From an uncultured Propionibacterium sp. (GTDB lineage: Bacteria; Actinomycetota; Actinomycetes; Propionibacteriales; Propionibacteriaceae), in contig CALMKG010000553.1 in the NCBI GenBank assembly GCA_937867175.1, positions 1 to 55,293 of the forward strand: a stretch of DNA of 55,293 bases, written 5' to 3'. Position numbers and translations under genes: made by a program. A model generated the notes under the pieces. That model saw only the letters and a list, made by a program, of their open reading frames with translations. It ran no database searches and had not been told where the DNA came from. Positions 15,470 to 23,563 of the stretch are shown here, piece after piece; position 1 is the first letter of the stretch; the number at the start of each line of letters is the position of its first letter.

Positions 15470-16059
15470 GCTATCTCGGGACCACCATCGAACTCGACGA
15501 TGGCTCACGTCTCACGGGCGTTGGCCTTCGACCACTCGCACGCGAACTCTCGCACCGGGACGGGACGTTATACCTCCACGTAGTGATGCTGCCCGCCGGA
15601 CACGACGCAACCACCGCCAGCGGTGCCGCCGCGACCTTCATGCCTGCGACACTTGCGACGATCGACGGGAACCAGCCTGACGCCAGCACGTGGTTCGCGA
15701 CGTTCCAATTCGCTGCAGACGACCGCGATTCTGTGTGGGTTGCGCAAACAGCAGACGCGGCGATTCTCCGCGCCCTGAACCTCACCGGGTTGGGCGAGGA
15801 GAATGTATGGGGCCAAGCGCTCCGTGCCGACGACCTGCGCTCGGCCTACGAGGACGCCGGTGCCGGCGACGTGAGCGATTGGTCGGTCTCCGACCTGCTC
15901 ACCGGGTTGCTGATCGAGTTGACCAACACCGATCTCGCAACCGTTGTCGCAGACTGCGGTCGACGGGCGCTGCCCGATGGGGAAGGCGAACGCCGACGGA
16001 CACGACTGCACGAACTACTCACTTCCTGGGCCGCCACCTACGAAGGGCCGGCCGTATAG
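15466..16059 (+). CDS. Unknown protein, third gene of operon
   Basis: 197 aa from ATG 15466, which overlaps the stop of the preceding gene. The N-terminal half is beta-rich (MSYLGTTIELDDGSRLTGVG); the C-terminal half is helical (WSVSDLLTGLLIELTNTDLA). No recognised domain. The acidic + zinc-ribbon + mixed-fold trio lies between a SIR2 cassette and a GmrSD enzyme, a setting where unknown operons are often defence or immunity genes. Confidence 0.6.
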   Translation: MSYLGTTIELDDGSRLTGVGLRPLARELSHRDGTLYLHVVMLPAGHDATTASGAAATFMPATLATIDGNQPDASTWFATFQFAADDRDSVWVAQTADAAILRALNLTGLGEENVWGQALRADDLRSAYEDAGAGDVSDWSVSDLLTGLLIELTNTDLATVVADCGRRALPDGEGERRRTRLHELLTSWAATYEGPAV

Positions 16060-16235
16060 GAGAAGGCGGCGCCTATTCCCCAGAACGATGCTGACCCGGA
16101 CCGAACCGCAGGGCGTCCTAGGGATACACGACCCGCGAGTCGGGTGCCGCACTGGAGACGCTCCCGGCATGGCCCACGACCTCAACCTGATGGAGGCGGA
16201 CAATCACTCGGCCAGGCAACGTAGATCTTCGCGTC

Positions 16236-17945
16236 CTACCCCTCCAACGGACCGGGCCACGTCTTGATGATTCGTTCGACCATGACGGCGCTGCGCTTGC
16301 GGATGTCATCTGGTCGCCAGTGGTGCTTCTTGGTTATCTCCTTGGTCATCTGCAGCCCCGATCCATGCTTGGCGAGGACCGCCTTCTTGTCCGCGAAACT
16401 CTTGTTGCCCATCTGCGAGTTCCGCCCAGAGCGCGCCAGCGTCAGGTTTCCAAGCGTGTTGACCAAGCCGGAGTAGAGGAGGTCGACGTTCTCCCCCGGC
16501 GCTGCGCCGCTCTTTACCTCGGCGCGCCACGCAGCCGTAGGGGTCTGTGGCATCACATGCTCCACCGTGAAGTCGTCGGCCAATACGTACTCGCCACCGG
16601 CGAGTTCGAGTTCCAGCCAGGAGAGGATGAGTGTCTTCTGGAACGCTTTTCCGTGGTTGTAGAACGCCTTCGTTCCGACTTCCCGGCGGAGTTCGTCGTC
16701 TGTGGCCCAGTGCTTGTTCTCGCCAGAGAGGTAGCGACGAAGAGCAAGGTCAACGGGATCGTCGCTCTCCCGCATCGATTGCGGAGCCGCAAGCAGCACC
16801 CGGTTCATGTTGTCGGTGGCTCGGCCGATCACGACCCGTCGCACGAAGTAGCTCTCCAAGTACCGCATCGCACGAGCGACCTCGGCGCTCGTGGCGGCGC
16901 CGCGATCCCGTTCCTCAAGGAGGAACATCAGCACCGGCCAGACAGTGGTGGTCTTCCACTCCTTCAGGCGCTCCAGCCGGTTGCGGACAGGCTTGCTCGG
17001 CTCCCCCTCTGGTCGGAGTATCCGATCCCACAACGCGCCTGCCTGCACGACCTTGTCAATCTCTTTCTTCAGACCAGCCGTAGATACCTTGTGCAACTTC
17101 TTCTGTTGCTCGACGTAGGTCTGTCGTTGCGTGATCGTGGGGCGATCTCGAACGAGATCCAGCCAGAACAGCTGGGTCAACTCGTCCGCCGAGAACCTCT
17201 CCTCCAATGGCTTCCACGTGTACTCGTGGAAGTCCTCGGCATTCGAGCTAAGCCGCATGAAGACGTAGTTCCGGATGAGGTCAGCCTGGGTAAGTGGCTG
17301 GCCGCGATTGTTGAGGGACTCGAAGATCCTGTGGACGTTGTCGCTGGCGTCGGCGACCACCGAGACGCATTCGAGACCGTCGAGCAAGGCTCGGACCACC
17401 TCAGCGGTCGTCACTCCCTCGACGTTCTCATCCTGTCCTTGCTGCATCAACACCAGTCGCTTCAGGAAGAACTGGTAAGCCTTCGACGCCTCGCGTCCTG
17501 GCTCGAGTTCCTGCCGATGCACAACTCGGGAGAACGCGTTCTGGTCGAACTGTGTAGGTAGCAGCTTGAGGCGCTTCAGCGGCCCGCCCCTCCCACCGGG
17601 CACGAGGAGGCACCGCTCGACACGGGTACGAAGTGCCGCTGGTAGCCGTGGCTCACTGTCCCGCAGGGCACAGAGCAGCAGGCTGGTCGTCAGTAGTCGT
17701 TGCTGGCCGTCGATCACCAGCCGCGCATGGGCAGCTCCGTTCGGGGTCGGCGCCAGGACAACAGACCCGAGGAAGTGCCGTGCGCCCGGGTCGGTCTTTT
17801 GATCGAGCGCGAGGTGGAGTACGTCGTCCCAAAGAGCCGTCCACTCATCCCGCTTCCACGCGTAGCGACGTTGGTACAGCGGCACGCGCAGTTGGTACTT
17901 GCCGGAGAGGACTGCAGCGAATCTGGTCTGCTTTGCCGAAACCAT
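16236..17945 (-). CDS. GmrSD-type restriction enzyme (DUF262-DUF1524)
   Basis: 569 aa in one chain. The N-terminal DUF262 nucleotide-binding domain has VPLYQRRYAW (21-30) and IDGQQRLLT (78-86), followed by SLNNRGQPLTQADLIRNY. The C-terminal DUF1524 HNH nuclease has TVEHVMPQ and LVNTLGNLTL with NSQMGNKSFADKK. This is the architecture of type IV enzymes such as GmrSD and BrxU that cut modified phage DNA. ATG 17945 has AAGGGG 9 bases upstream. It stands alone as a complete, single-gene defence unit. Confidence 0.9.
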   Translation of the reverse strand: MVSAKQTRFAAVLSGKYQLRVPLYQRRYAWKRDEWTALWDDVLHLALDQKTDPGARHFLGSVVLAPTPNGAAHARLVIDGQQRLLTTSLLLCALRDSEPRLPAALRTRVERCLLVPGGRGGPLKRLKLLPTQFDQNAFSRVVHRQELEPGREASKAYQFFLKRLVLMQQGQDENVEGVTTAEVVRALLDGLECVSVVADASDNVHRIFESLNNRGQPLTQADLIRNYVFMRLSSNAEDFHEYTWKPLEERFSADELTQLFWLDLVRDRPTITQRQTYVEQQKKLHKVSTAGLKKEIDKVVQAGALWDRILRPEGEPSKPVRNRLERLKEWKTTTVWPVLMFLLEERDRGAATSAEVARAMRYLESYFVRRVVIGRATDNMNRVLLAAPQSMRESDDPVDLALRRYLSGENKHWATDDELRREVGTKAFYNHGKAFQKTLILSWLELELAGGEYVLADDFTVEHVMPQTPTAAWRAEVKSGAAPGENVDLLYSGLVNTLGNLTLARSGRNSQMGNKSFADKKAVLAKHGSGLQMTKEITKKHHWRPDDIRKRSAVMVERIIKTWPGPLEG

Positions 17946-18320
17946 TACCGTGCCCCTTCTGGCGTCAACCGGCGTTCGGTTGCTCGATATCCGCAGCGAG
18001 CCTACGGGGGACGGACTTCCGACGGCCGGTTTCCGGCCTCAACTCTCTCTAGTGAGTTCCACGTTCGCCGACGCGTCTTGCAAACGACGCTGGCGTCTTC
18101 GTGCAGGCTCAGGGTTACCGCGGTCATGGAGTTGCGCCCCCATCCCCGGAATCGAGCCGGTGCCGGCCAGTAGGACGCTTGGTCTAACGCGGCCGGTCCG
18201 CAGGTCCGGGCGAGGAAGGCAGACAGGGTGTGGTACCTGCACTCCTCGATTCGGAACTCCCCGCACTGGGCGCGGAGCACTTCGCGGGCACCTCCGGGCA
18301 CCTCCGTGCACCTCGAGTGC
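17946..18320. other. Divergent promoter region with 10-bp repeats
   Basis: 375 bases between divergent genes. Three adjacent 10-bp units (GGGCACCTCC twice, then GTGCACCTCG) at 18286-18315 end 5 bases before the DUF4192 ATG. A small GGCCGG-TTT-CCGGCC hairpin is at 18024-18038. No gene seen. Confidence 0.4.
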
Positions 18321-19322
18321 ATGACGCTCTCCGTACGGAACCCCGACGAGCTGGTCGCGGCCATCCCGCACCTGCTCGGCTTCAGGCCCCAAGAGTCCAT
18401 CGTCTTCGTGCCGATGCGCTCAGACCTCCCCGTCGCCAGAGTCGACCTACCGACGACACCGCGAGACCGCGAGTTGGTCTGGCGATCCATCCGCGACGGC
18501 CTCACTCGCTACGCCAAGCCCGGCTCCAGCGTCGGCATCGTCTGCATCACCGCTGACCGGCAGATGGCAGAGGAGGTCGGCAACGAGTTCGCCGCTCGTC
18601 TCGACACCATCGGGATCGACACCCGCGTCCTGCTGTGGGCCGACGAGACCCGGTGGGCCGACCTCGCCAGCGGCGACATGGGCCTCCAAACCGACGCCGC
18701 CCGGGAGCGCATCGCCGCCCGGACCGTCCTGGGCGGCAGAACTCAGCCGGCTGCCAGCCGCGACTCACTCGCCGAGTCGTTGGTTGGCGACCGAGGGCCG
18801 GTGGCGAAGATGCTGCCGGGGACCCGAGAGTCGGCACGCGAGAACACCCCGAAGCTGGAGGGCCGCTGGGCGCTCAGCCGCGTCCAGCGGTTCCACGGCG
18901 ACGGCGTAAGGCTCTCCGACTCCGATTCAGCGAGGCTGCTTGTCGCCGTCGAGTCCATCCCGGTCCGAGACCGCCTGTGGCTCGACATGAGCCGAGGCAA
19001 CGCGGCATCGCACGTCGCGCTCTGGACCGACATGACCCGGCGCGCACCCGACGAGGTGCGCGCTGCGCCGGCATCGCTCCTCGCGTTCGGGAGTTGGCTC
19101 AGCGGCCACGGCGCGATGGCGTGGTGCGCCCTCGACCAAGTGCCCGAAGGCAAGCCCTACGCCCTGGCCAACCTCGTCGCAGCGGCTGTCCAGGGCGGGA
19201 TGCACCCGCGCGAGTGGGAGGCAGTCAAGTCCCTCCCCGCCGAGCGCGGCATCGACCGGGCTTCCGACTTCGCTCCGCTCCGGCAGAGCGGACAGGTCGG
19301 GTCCGTCCGGCACGGAATCTGA
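18321..19322 (+). CDS. DUF4192 family protein
   Basis: 333 aa from ATG 18321 (MTLSVRNPDELVAAIPHLLG, then FRPQESIVFVPM), the standard DUF4192 beginning. The family is widespread in Actinobacteria and has no known function; it is often chromosomal, with a strand-rich N-terminal part and a helical C-terminus (LSGHGAMAWCALDQVPEGKP is present). Here it lies in a defence island. A good ribosome site (GAGGAGG) right after its stop leads into a small ORF, suggesting a two-gene transcript. Confidence 0.8.
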   Translation: MTLSVRNPDELVAAIPHLLGFRPQESIVFVPMRSDLPVARVDLPTTPRDRELVWRSIRDGLTRYAKPGSSVGIVCITADRQMAEEVGNEFAARLDTIGIDTRVLLWADETRWADLASGDMGLQTDAARERIAARTVLGGRTQPAASRDSLAESLVGDRGPVAKMLPGTRESARENTPKLEGRWALSRVQRFHGDGVRLSDSDSARLLVAVESIPVRDRLWLDMSRGNAASHVALWTDMTRRAPDEVRAAPASLLAFGSWLSGHGAMAWCALDQVPEGKPYALANLVAAAVQGGMHPREWEAVKSLPAERGIDRASDFAPLRQSGQVGSVRHGI

Positions 19323-19331
19323 GGAGGACCG

Positions 19332-19478
19332 ATGGACGCTGTCTACCGTCGTCGGCAGCCGGTCAGTCGGCTCGAACGCCGTCTGGCTCGTCTCCTGCTC
19401 CGCAGGTCATACCCAGGGCCTGCTGACCCCCGCGTTGACTTGGTGCATGCCGAGGATGCCGATTTCACGCAGGCTTGA
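19332..19478 (+). CDS. Small basic ORF downstream of DUF4192
   Basis: 48 aa (MDAVYRRRQPVSRLERRLAR ... EDADFTQA). ATG lies 9 bases after the DUF4192 stop with GAGGAGG just before it, the strongest ribosome site in this part. The first half is Arg-rich. Its last codons overlap the 3' end of the convergent NERD gene by 14 bases. No family known. Confidence 0.5.
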   Translation: MDAVYRRRQPVSRLERRLARLLLRRSYPGPADPRVDLVHAEDADFTQA

Positions 19479-20334
19479 AGTGCGAGGCCAACGCCTCGCG
19501 GGTCGCGGACACGTCGACCGATCCCTCTGCCTCGACAAGCAGCTTCACGAGTCGCTTCGGCCAGAGCGCATGCACACCTCTGGTCGTGAACGCTCCGCCC
19601 ATGAGCGGCCAGTCAGCCTCAACGAAGCAGAGCGCCCCGGTGACCGGGAGGTCGCCTACGACTTCCCGGACGAGGTCGATCTGTTTCAGCACACCATCGA
19701 CCAACATGGTGCAGTCGCGACGGCCAACTAAGACCTTCTCGACGCGTGACCGAAGGATGCCGCCCTCGATCTTCAGCTCGGGGCGACCCCTGTATCGCTT
19801 GGCGTCGATCACCCAGATCCCTGCGGCCGTGATGGCGATGTGGTCGATGTTGGCCTTCGTGCCCGGGATGCGTCGGTCATGCAGCACCGCGATGGTGTCC
19901 GACGCCAGGGAGTCGAGTCGAGCGCCTAAACGCTCCTCGCCGACCGCGCCAGTTGCCCACGCCTTCGTGCTCTGCTTCTCGTCGGAGAGAGCGACGGCGA
20001 TGCCTCCGAGCTTGCCCCACTTCTGGCGAAGACGTTCCTCGTCCTTGGCCTTGCGACGCTCGTACTCGCGCCGCGCCGACGACCCCGCGACTCCGCTGAC
20101 GTCGACGGTCGTCGCAGGTGCAGGGCCTCCCACAGCGATGGCCGCGTCGGACGTGGTCTCGATGACCACCGAAGAATCAGTCGGACACTCCACGCATCGA
20201 ACGGTCTTGGTGGACCGCTCATAGATTGCTTCGGCACGAGCGGCCAGGTCGGTCCCGCAGAGGCGGCACACGCCGGCGTAGCGGAGCTTCATCCGCTTGT
20301 CGTCAGTCTCCGACCCCGCCTCTCCGTTGGTCAT
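19465..20334 (-). CDS. Zinc-finger NERD nuclease-like protein
   Basis: 289 aa. The N-terminus has two Cys pairs (CRLCGTD and RCVECP) forming a zinc finger. A coiled charged linker follows, then the NERD domain: GEERLGARLDSL, IPGTKANIDHIAITAAGIWV and IDAKRYRGRP, with the D-(x)n-D-x-K pattern of PD-(D/E)xK nucleases. ATG 20334 overlaps the stop of the upstream helicase gene by 4 bases (ATGA), so it is the last gene of the 14-kb operon. Known NERD proteins act in DNA processing and defence. Probably an effector or end-processing nuclease of this system. Confidence 0.8.
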   Translation of the reverse strand: MTNGEAGSETDDKRMKLRYAGVCRLCGTDLAARAEAIYERSTKTVRCVECPTDSSVVIETTSDAAIAVGGPAPATTVDVSGVAGSSARREYERRKAKDEERLRQKWGKLGGIAVALSDEKQSTKAWATGAVGEERLGARLDSLASDTIAVLHDRRIPGTKANIDHIAITAAGIWVIDAKRYRGRPELKIEGGILRSRVEKVLVGRRDCTMLVDGVLKQIDLVREVVGDLPVTGALCFVEADWPLMGGAFTTRGVHALWPKRLVKLLVEAEGSVDVSATREALASHFKPA

Positions 20335-23300
20335 ATTGAGCACCAAACTGTGAGCGGAGCGTTGATAGTTGTCTTGACGTAGGTCTCGACGGCGGCAAGC
20401 AGGTCGGCCTGCTGTTGGCTGACCTGCAATGCACTCAGCCCCGGTTGAACGATGATGATTTCCATTCGCCGTCTGTGGACCTGAGACTTCGCCTGAAGTT
20501 GAAGCAACCCAGCAGCGTCGCCTGCTTCGAATGGGCTTACTCCGGTGCGCTGGTGCTTCGCCTGCGCACGACGGGCGAGCTGCTTGAAGAACGGACCGAG
20601 GTCGCTCCGCCGCCATGCCACGGACTTCTCAGCTTGACCGCAGACTTCGTAGAGGTCGGCCACTCGCGCGCCTGGCGCAACATCACTTGAGTACTTGCAG
20701 TGAATGAGACGGACGAGGAGGCCCTCATCGTCCAGTCTCATCGCGACAACGTCGGCGATCTCCCCTGGGCCATCGTCATCGACGACGACATCCCAGCCGT
20801 CGGTCTCGGCGAGGATGTCCCGAATCACGCGATGCTGAATCGAGTGGTCGAGCTTCTTGTCAGTCTGCGACTCGACCTTGATGTCCGTGCCCGCCCAGTC
20901 GACAACAACGAGGTTGCTGGCGTCGTACGGCGCACGGTCCCATTTAGGCCGGTAGAGAAGTCCGCCTTCAACCATCCGGTCGTCATCCAGCAAGAAGATC
21001 AAGCCGCTCTGGTTGAGCCAGGTGCTAAGAGGAAGTTCCGAACGCGGTCGGATCACTTTGATCTCGTCAGAGGTGGTACACGAGTACGACACGTCCCCTT
21101 CAGCGCTGACTGCTGCTAGGTAGGACACGGTCCATGCGCCGTTCGAGATGGTGAACTTGAACGGCCCCGTGGTGCTCGAAGTGTCTGGAATGAGGTCGCA
21201 GTAGACGGCCTCGACCGTCTTGTCGTCGTAGTTGAGTCTCATGCTCTCCGCGTTCTGGACGTGCAGCTCCCACGGCCACTCGACGCCAAGGAGCACGCCC
21301 TCTGGCCGTCCCTTCAGCGGCTCGGGGAGGATGAAGTGCCCGATGACGTGCTCGATCGTGACTGTGTCGTCCAAGAGTTTCGTACCGATCGCGTCACACC
21401 AGTCGCACCATTGCTTCAGGCTCGTCGCAGTCGAATGTGACCAGATCCGGCCCTTTTGCGAGGCGCTGATGTTGACGCGCTCGCCTTCGCGAAAGCCCGA
21501 GCCAGAGATGTTCGTCTGGGTCTTCGTCCCTGCCTCCGCTGCTGTGAAGCTCTCGGTGACGTCGGAGCCGACGTGCATTGAGAATCTGCGGAACTGGCTG
21601 CGAGCGTCAAGGACTCCGACGTTCGTCGGCACCAGGCGCTGGACGTCGCCCATGACGCGGTAGACCTGTGTCCCGTTGAATCGCACTGCCCCAGTTCCCA
21701 AGACGGCCCCTGCAAGTTCCTCGAAGACCCCGTCGTTGGCCGAGTTATTGATGTAGAGCAGCTTGCGTTCGCTGTCGAAGTACAAGACGTACAGCTCGTA
21801 GCCCACCTCGTCGAGTGTCTTGAGGTCCGCCCAGCGGACCGGGGTTCGACGCTCGACCACGCACCAAGCGACGCCGGTCTGGGCGTTGATACCGATTGGG
21901 TTGGTGAGCAGAACGTCCTCGCCGAAGTACTCCACGATTGCATCGGTGTCCCACTGGGACGACGGCGCTCTGTAGACGACAGTGCTCATCTTGGGGAGCA
22001 GGCTTCGGAGTGCGACCTCGTCCGGCAGGCTGCCGAATCCGGCCTCGAAGTCGCTGATCTCCCGCTGTTCATCGACGGCGGCCTCGGAGATATCCCGGAG
22101 GATGAAGTTCCAGTCAGCGTCCTCGGCGTACAGACTTCGTAGACGCGGATCAGGCTCAAGTTCTGTCCGGGAGACGAACATCGCCGCGTCACCGAACTCG
22201 CCGCCCGACGATGTTCGTGCGAACCGTCCGATGAACTGGAGGGTTACGCCAAGGCTCCTATGTGAGTCATGTACGGCTGCGACCTTCAACGCCGGTAGGT
22301 CAAATCCCTCCCCCAGCATGTCGACGCAAACCACTACACGGGACGTCCGAGCCATCAAGGCTTCGACGGCCGCCTTGCGGGTCTTCGCGTTGAGTTGGCT
22401 GTAGATGACGACGGGCTTGAGGTCGGATGCCACTTGCTCGTAGACGGCCAGGATCGCCTTGGCTCGCGGGATGCTCTTGACCCGTGCCATCAGGACATGG
22501 TCTTTGCCAGCCTCAAGGTCAGCGCGCAATCGCGCGACGGCTTCTGCCGCCAGTGCAGCATCGGGGTTCTCGAAGTCAACCACGGACTTGAAGTCAATCT
22601 GCGAGAAGTACCCCTGCGCTTGAGCCTCTCGGAGCGGGAAGGAGTAGATGACGCGGCCTTGCAGATGCTTACCGTCCTCGCGGAAGGGCGTCGCAGTGAA
22701 CTGGACCACCGGCTTGTCTGCGAAGGCTGCACGGATGTCGGTCCAGGTTGACGCGGCAACATGATGAGCCTCGTCCACGAACAGATGGCTGAACTCGGAG
22801 AGGAACGCCGCTCTCACCTCGGGGGTAGACGAGTGAAGGGCAGCAGGCGTGCTCACCACGACGTTGCACGCCTGCGCAAAGGCAACCGCCTCACCTTCTT
22901 CAGAGAACTTGTGACCGACTCGGCCAACGACCGGGCGGAGTGCACCAGGCGCGACTACCCCGAGCTCTTGCAGTACCCCGAGCCGGTCGAACTTGGCCGC
23001 GATCTGCTCCCTCAGTGCATCTGACGGGACGATCACGAGCAGACGCCCTGGCCTTGCTGTTACAAGAAGGCCGAGCATCGTCTCTGTCTTGCCGGTACCG
23101 GTCGGCATGACGACAGTCGCTGGTTCGGATCGCTTCGTCGTCCAGTACCCAAGCACTGCGTGGATCGCACCCAACTGGGGAGAACGGAGCCCGACCTCAC
23201 CCTCACCTGGCTCTTCGAGCCGGAGCGCACCACGGTAGGTGTCGAGCACTTCGGCTGACGTGCGACGTGGCAGCTCGTCAGGTCGATTCCACGACGCGCT

Positions 23301-23555
23301 TCGCACGCGGTCGCCTGCCTGTGCGCCGACTGGAAGCTTGAGCCAGAGCTCGTCGGCCGGCAACGGCTCGTCTACCGTTGAGGCGGACCAGATCCCGAAG
23401 CGGTTCGACACTTCCAGCACGCCAGCAGTTTCCGAAACGACGGTGAAGTCGGCAGCGGGCACGACGAGTTGGCGGGCGATGTTGTCATCAACGACGAGCG
23501 GCTCCGACCATTGGTCAGCGCTGCGCCACGCGTTGGCGTCCTGCCCCTCCGCCAT
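20331..23555 (-). CDS. DEAH-box helicase with C-terminal nuclease-like domain
   Basis: 1074 aa. Superfamily 2 helicase motifs: PTGTGKTETM (about 150), VDEAHH (about 260), FTATPFR, and QFIGRFART (about 440). A long middle region of unknown fold follows. Near residues 930-960 ADVVAMRLDDEGLLVRLIHC with KYSS has the D...x-K pattern of a restriction-endonuclease fold. It begins 8 bases after the DUF499 stop and overlaps the NERD start. Likely role: ATP-driven translocation and cleavage of foreign DNA in the operon's complex. It differs from a type III Res subunit, since no Mod partner is adjacent. Confidence 0.85.
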   Translation of the reverse strand: MAEGQDANAWRSADQWSEPLVVDDNIARQLVVPAADFTVVSETAGVLEVSNRFGIWSASTVDEPLPADELWLKLPVGAQAGDRVRSASWNRPDELPRRTSAEVLDTYRGALRLEEPGEGEVGLRSPQLGAIHAVLGYWTTKRSEPATVVMPTGTGKTETMLGLLVTARPGRLLVIVPSDALREQIAAKFDRLGVLQELGVVAPGALRPVVGRVGHKFSEEGEAVAFAQACNVVVSTPAALHSSTPEVRAAFLSEFSHLFVDEAHHVAASTWTDIRAAFADKPVVQFTATPFREDGKHLQGRVIYSFPLREAQAQGYFSQIDFKSVVDFENPDAALAAEAVARLRADLEAGKDHVLMARVKSIPRAKAILAVYEQVASDLKPVVIYSQLNAKTRKAAVEALMARTSRVVVCVDMLGEGFDLPALKVAAVHDSHRSLGVTLQFIGRFARTSSGGEFGDAAMFVSRTELEPDPRLRSLYAEDADWNFILRDISEAAVDEQREISDFEAGFGSLPDEVALRSLLPKMSTVVYRAPSSQWDTDAIVEYFGEDVLLTNPIGINAQTGVAWCVVERRTPVRWADLKTLDEVGYELYVLYFDSERKLLYINNSANDGVFEELAGAVLGTGAVRFNGTQVYRVMGDVQRLVPTNVGVLDARSQFRRFSMHVGSDVTESFTAAEAGTKTQTNISGSGFREGERVNISASQKGRIWSHSTATSLKQWCDWCDAIGTKLLDDTVTIEHVIGHFILPEPLKGRPEGVLLGVEWPWELHVQNAESMRLNYDDKTVEAVYCDLIPDTSSTTGPFKFTISNGAWTVSYLAAVSAEGDVSYSCTTSDEIKVIRPRSELPLSTWLNQSGLIFLLDDDRMVEGGLLYRPKWDRAPYDASNLVVVDWAGTDIKVESQTDKKLDHSIQHRVIRDILAETDGWDVVVDDDGPGEIADVVAMRLDDEGLLVRLIHCKYSSDVAPGARVADLYEVCGQAEKSVAWRRSDLGPFFKQLARRAQAKHQRTGVSPFEAGDAAGLLQLQAKSQVHRRRMEIIIVQPGLSALQVSQQQADLLAAVETYVKTTINAPLTVWCSI

Positions 23556-23563
23556 CCCCCGGG

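Noticed and set aside
18024-18038. GGCCGG-TTT-CCGGCC hairpin as a terminator
   Set aside because: Stem only 6 bp and no T run on either side; it lies in a divergent promoter gap where no terminator is expected.
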